From Streptomyces katrae (GTDB lineage Bacteria > Actinomycetota > Actinomycetes > Streptomycetales > Streptomycetaceae), in assembly GCF_000966975.1 (NCBI RefSeq), contig NZ_JZWV01000027.1:1-17036 (forward strand): a stretch of 17,036 bases of DNA. The letters are read 5' to 3'. The position numbers and the translations under genes are program-made. The notes beneath the pieces are model-generated. The model searched no databases. It saw only the letters and a list, made by a program, of their open reading frames with translations, and was not told the DNA's origin. Below, in pieces: positions 1 to 5,471 of this stretch (the stretch's first letter is position 1; each line of letters begins with the position of its first letter).

Positions 1-404
1 CAGGCGTTGACCCCGGGTCCGGTGCGCAGGACGACGCCCGCGAGGTCCGAGCCGATGACGTGGTACGGCAGGTCGTGCCGCTTGCCCAGCGGCGAGGTCA
101 TCCCGTACCGCTCAAGGAAGTTGAACGTCGGGAGGGGTTCGAAGATGGCCGACCAGACGGAGTTGTAATTGACCGAACTGGCCATCACCGCCACCAGCGC
201 CTCGCCAGGACCGGGCTGCGGAGTCGGCACCTCTTGGAGGTGCAGCGACTTGCGGGGATCCTTGTCCGCGGTGGCCATGCCCTCGAACATTCCCACGTCC
301 TCCTTCCGCAGGACGCAGGCTCGGTAGCTCTCCGGAACAGCGAGGGCGGCGAAACCGGAGGCTGCGGCGCCATCGGAGAGGATGGCTTCCAGGATGTCTT
401 TCAC
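1..404 (-). CDS. ccr: Crotonyl-CoA carboxylase/reductase, N-terminal part (gene runs off the left edge)
   Basis: The first 134 codons of a gene that continues beyond the window. The enzyme family reductively carboxylates crotonyl-CoA (or longer 2-enoyl-CoAs) with NADPH and CO2 to give ethylmalonyl-CoA-type units, which Streptomyces uses in the ethylmalonyl-CoA pathway and as polyketide extender units. The translation shows the expected N-terminus MKDILEAI, then ESYRACVLRKEDVGMFEG, DKDPRKSLHLQEVP, the GEALVAVMASSVNYNSVW stretch, FLERYG and KRHDLPYHVIGSDLAGVV, all characteristic of Ccr and of the MDR-fold groES-like domain. The GTG start at 404 has AAGGGA seven bases upstream. It lies 76 bp downstream of the SARP gene on the same strand, so it may be co-transcribed with it or directly activated by it. 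The catalytic and NADPH-binding parts are outside the window, so activity cannot be judged. Confidence 0.9.
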   Translation of the reverse strand, partial: MKDILEAILSDGAAASGFAALAVPESYRACVLRKEDVGMFEGMATADKDPRKSLHLQEVPTPQPGPGEALVAVMASSVNYNSVWSAIFEPLPTFNFLERYGMTSPLGKRHDLPYHVIGSDLAGVVLRTGPGVNA

Positions 405-438
405 GTTCGGATCCCTTTGAGTCTGTTCTGTGACTTCG

Positions 439-454
439 CGCGGCCGTGGCCGCG
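439..454. terminator. Short GC dyad between SARP gene and ccr
   Basis: CGCGGCC and GGCCGCG flank the two bases GT, in the 76-bp gap between the SARP stop and the ccr start. It could be a weak terminator or a protein-binding dyad. There is no T-run. Confidence 0.3.
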
Positions 455-480
455 GCGCCTGGGTGAATGCGGTGACCGGG

Positions 481-1275
481 TCAGCAGGCGTATGCGGACC
501 TCACGTCCTCCCACGAGTCGTCCAGCCACGCCTCCCGCGCGAGGATGGCCCGGTGCAGCTTCTGCAGCTTCAGCCCGGGCTCGACTCCCAGGTCCTGAAC
601 GAGGATCTTCCGGATCCGGCCGTACTCCGCGAGCGATTCCGCGATGCGGCCGCTGCGGTAAAGGGCGATCATCAGGTGCCAGTAGAGGTTCTCGCGGGTC
701 GGCTGCTCGTCGATGAGCGAGTAGAGCTCACCGATCAGCGAGTTGTGCCGCCCGAGTTTGAGTTCGATCTCGAACTTCTGCTCGTAGGCGAAGGCGCGCT
801 TCTCGTTCAGCTGCCGGCACAGGTTGTGGAAGAAGGGCACCGCGCGTAGATCTTCGAGGGCCGGTCCGCGCCACAGCGCCAGGGCCGCGTTGATGGCCTC
901 CGCCGCCTCCTCCAGCCGGTCCTGCGCGTGCAGGCTGCGGAAGTGGCAGAGCAGGGACTCGAACCGGCGGAGGTCGAGGGTCTGACTGCACAGGTCCAGC
1001 CGGTACCCGGGCGGCTGCGTGACGATCAGCTTCGGATCGACTCCCACGCTCGACAGGTACTTCCGCAGCTGCGAGACGTATACGTGCAACGCCGTGGTGG
1101 CGCTCTGTGGAGGCGTCCCGGACCAGAGGGCTTCGATGAGGCGGTCCATCGAGACGGGCCGTGTGCTGTGCATGCACAGGTAGGCCAGGAGTGAGCGGAG
1201 TTTGAGCGCTCGAGGGCTTACACGCTGCCCGTCCCGCGTTTCAATCTCCAATGGTCCGAGTATCTGAAACTGCAT
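481..1275 (-). CDS. SARP-family transcriptional activator (OmpR-like wHTH plus BTAD)
   Basis: A 264-aa Streptomyces antibiotic regulatory protein of the short AfsR/DnrI/RedD type. The N-terminus MQFQILGPLEI and the following ALKLRSLLAYL, LIEALWSG and ALHVYVSQLRKYL segments form the winged-helix DNA-binding domain (about residues 1-95). From about residue 98 (DLRRFESLL) to 243 is the bacterial transcriptional activation domain, a helical TPR-like region ending in EYGRIRKILVQDLGVEPG. No ATPase or sensor domain follows, so activity is probably set by expression level. SARPs bind direct heptamer repeats overlapping the -35 of target promoters and recruit RNA polymerase. The ATG at 1275 has a GGGGG ribosome-binding stretch just upstream. 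Its position directly upstream of ccr on the same strand makes it the likely pathway activator of the cluster that begins there. No in-frame TTA codon was seen. Confidence 0.93.
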   Translation of the reverse strand: MQFQILGPLEIETRDGQRVSPRALKLRSLLAYLCMHSTRPVSMDRLIEALWSGTPPQSATTALHVYVSQLRKYLSSVGVDPKLIVTQPPGYRLDLCSQTLDLRRFESLLCHFRSLHAQDRLEEAAEAINAALALWRGPALEDLRAVPFFHNLCRQLNEKRAFAYEQKFEIELKLGRHNSLIGELYSLIDEQPTRENLYWHLMIALYRSGRIAESLAEYGRIRKILVQDLGVEPGLKLQKLHRAILAREAWLDDSWEDVRSAYAC

Positions 1276-1406
1276 GTGTCCCCCAGAAAGTCAGCCTTGT
1301 GAGCCGATGGAAAACGGCGCGTAGAAGCCCGAAGTCCTCGCCCTCAGCCCTCCAGTGCCGCACCTCACCGTATGGACGCGCCCTGTGGGCGCGCGGCTAC
1401 GCGCTG

Positions 1407-1428
1407 CAACGAGATCTCGTCAACGAGA
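1407..1428. promoter_or_regulatory. Perfect 12-bp palindrome with flanking direct repeat
   Basis: ACGAGATCTCGT (1409-1420) is a perfect palindrome. CAACGAGA occurs at 1407-1414 and again at 1421-1428, a 14-bp period. The element overlaps the candidate -35 of the SARP gene, as expected of an operator. No protein is assigned. Confidence 0.4.
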
Positions 1429-1445
1429 CACGGTTTGCCATGTCG

Positions 1446-1457
1446 CTAGTTGACTAG
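1446..1457. promoter_or_regulatory. Dyad CTAGT-TG-ACTAG upstream of the XRE gene
   Basis: Five-base arms around TG form a candidate operator half-site. Its right part begins the ACTAGATGCG word (1453-1462), which recurs inverted at 1532-1541 with 9 of 10 matches. Confidence 0.4.
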
Positions 1458-1493
1458 ATGCGAGCGAATGTACTCAGCGACCACTCCAGCCTG

Positions 1494-1507
1494 TCAAGTG
1501 AACTTGA
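1494..1507. promoter_or_regulatory. Dyad TCAAGT-GA-ACTTGA upstream of the XRE gene
   Basis: Perfect six-base arms around GA, 100 bp before the XRE start. It sits close to the centre (about 1497) of the larger inverted pair ACTAGATGCG (1453-1462) and CGTATCTAGT (1532-1541). Such nested symmetry suits a multi-site operator of a dimeric HTH protein. Confidence 0.45.
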
Positions 1508-1524
1508 TGGAGAACTGAGGTCGC

Positions 1525-1553
1525 TTGCGAGCGTATCTAGTGCAAGAGACAAT
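1525..1553 (+). promoter_or_regulatory. Candidate promoter of the XRE operon
   Basis: TTGCGA (1525-1530) and GACAAT (1548-1553) are separated by 17 bp. This would start transcription near 1560, with a leader of about 50 nt. The spacer contains the inverted CGTATCTAGT word, which suggests autorepression. It was found by inspection only. Confidence 0.35.
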
Positions 1554-1608
1554 GAGGCGCGGACGGACACGCGTCCGCGATCGCACGGGGGCGGAGGGAG
1601 GCTGACAC

Positions 1609-2118
1609 ATGAGGGGCAGCGGATCGGCGAGCAGTCGGCGCACGATTGCTCAGAGACTGGACTACCTGATCGGCGCGATCCATCCCGCGGGACGCGGGCC
1701 CTTCACGTACCACGAGATCGCCGAGCTGATCAGGGAGCGTGCCGGTGAAGGAGACCCCACGGTCTCCCACGGCACCGTCCAAGCGATCCGCACCGGCAAG
1801 GTCACCAACCCCAGCGTCGACTCGCTCCGCGCGTTGGCCGACTTTTTCGGCGTGCCTACGGCCTACTTTCTGGATGATGACGTCTCAGAAGCCGTTGAGG
1901 ACCGGATCCGGGAGATCAAGGAGAGCGCCGCAGCGGCCGAAGCCGCCGACGAACTGGCCGATGTCCTGCAGGACAACGAGGTCCGCGCCGTGGCGTTCCG
2001 GCTCGGCGGCTTGTCGGCCCGGTCGATCCGCGGGATCAAGAGCATCGTCGAGGGGTTCCGTCAGGCCGAGGGGCTGGCCGACGTCAAGCCCCCGCCCTCG
2101 AGGCGCCGTCGGGAATAG
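1609..2118 (+). CDS. XRE-family helix-turn-helix transcriptional regulator
   Basis: A 169-aa protein with an N-terminal Cro/C1-type HTH at about residues 10-88: an RRTIAQRLDYLI helix, FTYHEIAELI, VSHGTVQAIRTGKVTNPSVD as the recognition region, then LRALADFFGVPTAYFLDDD, the classic end of the fold. The rest is acidic, helical and alanine-rich (VEDRIREIKESAAAAEAADE), followed by AVAFRLGGLSARSIRGIKSIVE, a tail typical of the Streptomyces XRE proteins paired with an ImmA/IrrE-like gene. The ATG has GGAGGGAGG about ten bases upstream. It is the first gene of a three-gene set, followed after 78 bp by the metallopeptidase-like gene. It probably represses its own promoter through the dyads at 1446-1541 and may be cleaved or antagonised by the downstream protein, by analogy with ImmR/ImmA. 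That functional pairing is inference. Confidence 0.9.
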   Translation: MRGSGSASSRRTIAQRLDYLIGAIHPAGRGPFTYHEIAELIRERAGEGDPTVSHGTVQAIRTGKVTNPSVDSLRALADFFGVPTAYFLDDDVSEAVEDRIREIKESAAAAEAADELADVLQDNEVRAVAFRLGGLSARSIRGIKSIVEGFRQAEGLADVKPPPSRRRRE

Positions 2119-2196
2119 GCCGCGGGCACGCATCGGCGAGACTGTCCGACCGGGCTGCGACCATGCCCGTGTCGAGAATGTGCGGGGGAGCCAAGG

Positions 2197-2889
2197 ATGA
2201 GGTGGCGGAGTCGCGGGCGCGGACACATACGCACGGACGTCGCGGACGTCGTGGACGAGCTGACCATCCCCCAACCGTTCAACCTGGACGACTTCTGCGC
2301 GAACATCTCCGCACAACGCAAACGTCCACTCCTCGTACTTCCCCTCGACGGCCCCGCCGACACCGACCTGCCGTGCGGGATCTGGGTGGGCCTCGACACG
2401 GCCGACCTGGTGTTCTACGAGGCCGGGGCCGCGGACATCCTCAAGATCCAGATCGTCCTGCACGAGATCGCCCACATGCTGCTCGGCCACGTCTCGCCCC
2501 AGCTCCACGTCAGCGGCGACGCCGATGACGAACCCGTCACCGTCTCGGAGCACTTCCGCCGGTTCCTGGCGCGTACCGGCGACTCCGAAAAGCGGCTGGA
2601 TCCCGATCCGTCCATAGCCAAGGCCATGCGCGCCGAGGCCGCCCGGATCAAAGTGGCCGCCGCCAGACCCACGTCCAGCGACATCGAACTGGGGCTGTCC
2701 ACCGACCGCATCCTGCACCTTCTGGGCCGCACCAAGTTCGAGGACCGGCAGGAGGAGGAGGCGGAGACCCTGGCAACCCTCATCCTCGAACGCGCCAGCC
2801 GCAACGAGGCCATCTCGACCACGAGTGACGCCTCGGACGTCCTCGCCCGCCTCAACGACGCCCTCGGCCGCCCGGGGAGCTGGACATGA
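2197..2889 (+). CDS. ImmA/IrrE-like putative zinc metallopeptidase (toxin-type partner of XRE)
   Basis: A 230-aa protein containing HEIAHMLLGH at residues 89-98, the zincin HExxH motif of the ImmA/IrrE family (COG2856), preceded by a beta-strand/helix region (IWVGLDTADLVFYEAG) as in that fold. An acidic stretch (DRQEEEAETLATLIL, about residues 183-197) sits where the family usually has the third metal ligand in an ExxAD/E helix, so the metal site looks complete. Family members cleave XRE-type repressors (ImmA) or act as stress regulators (IrrE). Streptomyces copies are often labelled toxin components without proof. The ATG has GGGGGAG six bases upstream. Its TGA overlaps the ATG of the next gene (ATGA at 2886-2889), so the two are translationally coupled. 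The substrate is probably the upstream XRE protein (inference). Confidence 0.85.
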   Translation: MRWRSRGRGHIRTDVADVVDELTIPQPFNLDDFCANISAQRKRPLLVLPLDGPADTDLPCGIWVGLDTADLVFYEAGAADILKIQIVLHEIAHMLLGHVSPQLHVSGDADDEPVTVSEHFRRFLARTGDSEKRLDPDPSIAKAMRAEAARIKVAAARPTSSDIELGLSTDRILHLLGRTKFEDRQEEEAETLATLILERASRNEAISTTSDASDVLARLNDALGRPGSWT

Positions 2890-4026
2890 CAGCGGCCAAG
2901 AGCATCATCCTGATCCTGCTGTGGGCCGTGGCGGCCTGGCGCCTCCCCGGCGCCATCCGCACGCCCAGGCAGCGTGCGCTGTGGGTCGCCTTCGCATCGA
3001 TCGCGGTGGCGATGACCCTCGGGGTGCCGGAAGTCATGCACGCGACCGACGCCTTGACCGGCGTCCACAACCTGGCCACCCTGGGCAAGAACCTGTTCGG
3101 CATCGTCGCTTCCGCCGCGATCCTCGAATTCGTCACCGTCATCGCCCAGCCCGACTCCGGCATGCGCGATCACCATGACGGCGCTGACCGTCCTGTTCGT
3201 GCTCACCCCCCGGCCGGAGGAGTCCGACAACTTCTTCGAGACGAACATGGGGTCCGTCCCGGGCACCGCCTACTACGTCGTCTGCTTCGGGTCCCTCGGG
3301 CTGGCCATGACGGTGGCCACTCGGCTGTTCTGGGGAAGCAGCAGACACGCGGGCGCCCCATGGCTGCGCTCGGGCCTGCGGACACTCGGCACGGGCAGCG
3401 CCTTCGGCGTGCTGTACAGCCTCTTCCGCACCCTCCTGATGCTGGTCGGCCTGCTGCACATCACCGTCGAGGACGCGCGGGCCAACCATGTCGCCGACGT
3501 CCTCCAGTGCACCTCCATCGCGCTGATCATCCTGGGAAGTTCCATACCCGCCATCGGCGTCCGGTGGCGGGTGCTGCGTGACTGGCGGTCACTTCGGGAC
3601 ATCCGTCCGCTGTGGGCGGTGCTCACCAGGGCCGTTCCCCACGTGGTGCTGGACATCCGGTCCCTGCGCCCCTGCCCGCGGGTCCGGCTGCACCGAGCGG
3701 TGATCGAGATCCGCGACGCCACTCTGGTGCTGGCGGACTATGCCCCGGCGGACCTTCGCGAACGAGCCGACGCCGCTGCCGGACGGTATGAACTCACCCC
3801 CGAACGCAGCTCAGCCCTGGCCGAGGCCATCTGGCTGCACGAGGCCGTTGCCGCCAAGCTCGCCGGCAGCTCACCGGCACCGGCCGAAAACGCGCAGCCG
3901 AGTCCGCGGCTCCCTGCGGATTTCGACTTCGACGTCGAGGTCGACAGGCTCCGTGCCATCAGTGAGGCTTACCAGTCGCCCGCGGTCCGTGCCCCGGCCG
4001 GGTCCGGCATGGCCCCGGCCCACTGA
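2886..4026 (+). pseudogene. MAB_1171c-type seven-helix membrane protein gene, interrupted by a one-base frameshift
   Basis: The first frame (from the ATG at 2886) encodes three hydrophobic helices (ILILLWAVAAW, LWVAFASIAVAMTL, LFGIVASAAILEFVTVIA) and then turns into arginine-, histidine- and proline-rich nonsense at about 3162. The continuation lies in the +1 frame (ITMTALTVLFVLTP onward), with about four more helices and then a C-terminal cytosolic helical domain (VRLHRAVIEIRDATLVLADY to about 3900). Skipping one base near 3160-3170 gives a single protein of about 379 aa, the usual size and topology of the 7TM-plus-cytosolic-domain family that follows XRE and ImmA genes in Streptomyces. The start is coupled to the upstream stop (ATGA). 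The cause may be a real mutation, a base-calling error in this C/G-rich stretch, or, less likely, programmed frameshifting. No conventional slippery site is evident. Molecular function is unknown; a transport or sensing role is only presumed in family naming. Confidence 0.75.
3175..4026 (+). CDS. Downstream open part of the frameshifted MAB_1171c-type membrane protein
   Basis: The open frame left after the frameshift, 283 aa if translated from the ATG at 3175. It begins inside what should be the fourth membrane helix (TMTALTVLFVLTP), continues with YYVVCFGSLGLAMTVATRLFW, GVLYSLFRTLLMLVGLL and CTSIALIILGSSIPAIGV helices, and ends with the soluble domain. There is no ribosome binding site before 3175, so independent initiation is unlikely. 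It is listed because gene callers would report this frame as a separate CDS. If the frameshift is an error, it is simply the C-terminal three quarters of one gene with the segment starting at 2886. Confidence 0.6.
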   Translation: MTALTVLFVLTPRPEESDNFFETNMGSVPGTAYYVVCFGSLGLAMTVATRLFWGSSRHAGAPWLRSGLRTLGTGSAFGVLYSLFRTLLMLVGLLHITVEDARANHVADVLQCTSIALIILGSSIPAIGVRWRVLRDWRSLRDIRPLWAVLTRAVPHVVLDIRSLRPCPRVRLHRAVIEIRDATLVLADYAPADLRERADAAAGRYELTPERSSALAEAIWLHEAVAAKLAGSSPAPAENAQPSPRLPADFDFDVEVDRLRAISEAYQSPAVRAPAGSGMAPAH

Positions 4027-4034
4027 CACACCCC

Positions 4035-4056
4035 CTTCTCCGCTCGGGCGGAGAAG
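4035..4056. terminator. Perfect 9-bp hairpin after the XRE operon
   Basis: CTTCTCCGC and GCGGAGAAG enclose a TCGG tetraloop, starting 9 bp after the membrane-protein stop codon. It has no T-run and is the usual Streptomyces-style terminator. Confidence 0.7.
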
Positions 4057-4066
4057 TACAGCAACA

Positions 4067-4105
4067 GCCGTCGACTCCTGTCCTGGACGTCGGCGGCCTT
4101 TTTTT
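4067..4105 (+). terminator. Intrinsic terminator with U-tract
   Basis: GCCGTCGAC (4067-4075) pairs with GTCGGCGGC (4089-4097), nine pairs including one G-T wobble, followed after one base by seven T (4099-4105). A true U-tract terminator is uncommon in such GC-rich DNA. Together with the hairpin at 4035 it isolates the XRE operon from the oxygenase gene. Confidence 0.75.
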
Positions 4106-4143
4106 ACAGGAAAAGAAAATTCCGCAGGTGGAGATCGCCGTCT

Positions 4144-4163
4144 TCCGGGATCCGCCTCCCGGA
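4144..4163. repeat. 7-bp inverted repeat in the oxygenase upstream region
   Basis: TCCGGGA (4144-4150) and TCCCGGA (4157-4163) around six bases. It could be a further hairpin or an operator upstream of the oxygenase gene. Confidence 0.4.
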
Positions 4164-4180
4164 GCCGGTATTCGGATAAG

Positions 4181-4209
4181 TTGATCAAGCCTCAAGAGGG
4201 CGGTACGCA
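4181..4209 (+). promoter_or_regulatory. Possible oxygenase promoter
   Basis: TTGATC (4181-4186) and TACGCA (4204-4209) with a 17-bp spacer. The -35 is good and the -10 is imperfect (no final T). If used, the 5' leader would be about 130 nt and would contain the large inverted repeat at 4287-4313. Confidence 0.25.
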
Positions 4210-4286
4210 GTCGCCGGAGCCATTCGGCCAGAGATTCGGGCACAACCCGTCTCCACAGCGCTCCGGATCGACGATCAATGCCAATG

Positions 4287-4313
4287 TGCTGCACCGGGAA
4301 TCCCGGTGCAGCA
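4287..4313 (+). promoter_or_regulatory. Perfect 13-bp inverted repeat in front of the oxygenase RBS
   Basis: TGCTGCACCGGGA and TCCCGGTGCAGCA flank a single A. The repeat ends 31 bp before the ATG at 4345 and 14 bp before the AGAGGA ribosome-binding stretch (4328-4333). As DNA it is a near-perfect 27-bp operator. As RNA it would form a leader hairpin with a tiny loop just before the RBS. Either would control the oxygenase gene. Confidence 0.6.
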
Positions 4314-4344
4314 TGCCCCCAGATCTCAGAGGACCACCTGCCCC

Positions 4345-5352
4345 ATGAAAGCGATTTACACCTTCTCGGAAACCGACCGCGCCAGCCTTTCGGATTCTCT
4401 GACATTCCTCGGGGCGAACCCGTACACGGATTACGAGAAGTTCCGCGACGCGATCGGGAACCTCATCGCCGACGAACGGGTACCCGCCGGCTTCGTCGAC
4501 GCCTGCCGCCGGATCAAGCAGCAGCGCGACGACAAGGTGACCTACGCGCACGTGGTGTCCAACTGCCCGCTCGACGTCGACCGGCCGGTCTTCGACCAGG
4601 CGAACCCGGTGGACGACAAGTACCTGCAGAAGCAGACCTTCGTGGGGGAGGGAGTACTCGAACTCCTCGCCCAGCTCACCGCGACCCCGCTTCTCTCCTA
4701 CGCCACGCGCAACAATGGCGACTTCTTCCACGACGTGTACGCCGACAACCGCTACAGCGGCACCCAGACGCAGAAGACGGACTGGGAGCTCTACTGGCAC
4801 AACGACCGTACGGCGCACCCGGTCCGCGCCGACTACCTCGCCCTCCTCGGCATGCGCTGCCCCACGGACGACCTCGTCTACACCAAGTACGTGGACGGTC
4901 GTGAACTGCTGAAGTTCATCTCCCCCGAGAACCAGGAGCTGCTGCGGGAGAAGGCGTTCGTCACCCCCTACGACGAGCTCTCCCGCGCCTCCAACCGGAA
5001 GCAGCAGGTCTCCGACCTGCACACGCTCCTGGAGAACGAGCACAGCTTCCGCTACTACGACACCCGCACCATGCCCGCGGACCCCTCCTCGGCGGCGCAC
5101 TACGAGGCACTGCGGCAGTTCCGTGACGCGCTGGCCAAGAGCCGTGAGCAGTACCACCGCATCCAGGAGGGCGACCTGCTCGTGATCGCCAACCAGGACG
5201 GCCTGCACAGCCGGCAGATGGTGGACATCCAGCACTTCGAGACCACGCGGCTGCGCTGGCTCCTGAAGACGTACGCCTTCCGCGACGACGCCGCCGCCGA
5301 CGTCCACGGCGACATCTGGCTCGACGGGGTGCGCGGACGCGTACTCGACTGA
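4345..5352 (+). CDS. Fe(II)/2-oxoglutarate-dependent oxygenase, clavaminate synthase/VioC-like
   Basis: A 335-aa protein of the TauD/clavaminate synthase-like family, whose members hydroxylate, desaturate or halogenate free or carrier-bound amino acids in antibiotic pathways. The core contains LSYATRNNGDFFHDVY, then YWHNDRTAHPVRADYLALLG with the metal-binding pair H152-x-D154. The distal histidine is H288 in GDLLVIANQDGLHSRQ, and R302, 14 residues later, fits the 2-oxoglutarate carboxylate anchor. The acidic ligand is present (HxD, not HxG/HxA), so hydroxylation or desaturation is more likely than halogenation. The size is typical for this group. The start at 4345 has AGAGGA upstream with a rather long 11-base spacing. 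The gene stands alone between terminators and is preceded by a perfect 13-bp inverted repeat. The substrate is unknown; a basic or amide amino acid is a guess from the family. Confidence 0.82.
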   Translation: MKAIYTFSETDRASLSDSLTFLGANPYTDYEKFRDAIGNLIADERVPAGFVDACRRIKQQRDDKVTYAHVVSNCPLDVDRPVFDQANPVDDKYLQKQTFVGEGVLELLAQLTATPLLSYATRNNGDFFHDVYADNRYSGTQTQKTDWELYWHNDRTAHPVRADYLALLGMRCPTDDLVYTKYVDGRELLKFISPENQELLREKAFVTPYDELSRASNRKQQVSDLHTLLENEHSFRYYDTRTMPADPSSAAHYEALRQFRDALAKSREQYHRIQEGDLLVIANQDGLHSRQMVDIQHFETTRLRWLLKTYAFRDDAAADVHGDIWLDGVRGRVLD

Positions 5353-5365
5353 GCCCGCCCGCCCG

Positions 5366-5387
5366 CGGGATGCCCGTAGGCATCCCG
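5366..5387 (+). terminator. 9-bp hairpin after the oxygenase gene
   Basis: CGGGATGCC and GGCATCCCG enclose CGTA, 13 bp after the stop codon. The stem can be extended by GCCC/GGGC with a bulge. Confidence 0.7.
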
Positions 5388-5398
5388 GGCGGAGGCCA

Positions 5399-5459
5399 CG
5401 GACATGGCGGCGGCGACGCCCGGCGGCAGGAACGCCGGGCGTCGCCGCCGTCGTGTCCG
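5399..5459. terminator. Very long hairpin (27-bp stem) between convergent genes
   Basis: Arms 5399-5425 and 5433-5459 pair over 27 positions, with only two G-T wobbles, around a 7-base loop. The inner 18 pairs are perfect and all but two of them are G-C. The hairpin lies 12 bp past the transposase stop and 46 bp past the oxygenase stop, so it can end transcription from both sides. Confidence 0.8.
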
Positions 5460-5471
5460 GACGCCGCCCCG

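Larger units (their letters stand above)
1276..1608. other. Divergent regulatory region between SARP and XRE genes
   Basis: A 333-bp gene-free stretch, noticeably less GC-rich than its surroundings between about 1430 and 1560, separating two divergent transcription units. It holds several dyads described individually. A possible SARP-gene promoter on the minus strand is TTGACG (1423-1418) and TAGCCG (1399-1394) with an 18-bp spacer. The -35 is good, but the -10 lacks the final T, so this is weak. Confidence 0.6.

Noticed and set aside
3140..3190. Programmed frameshifting in the 7TM gene
   Set aside because: There is no slippery heptamer, stimulatory stem or stop codon at the junction. A mutation or base-calling error is simpler.
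4345..5352. Radical halogenase assignment for the oxygenase
   Set aside because: Halogenases of this family replace the acidic metal ligand with Gly or Ala, whereas D154 is present here.
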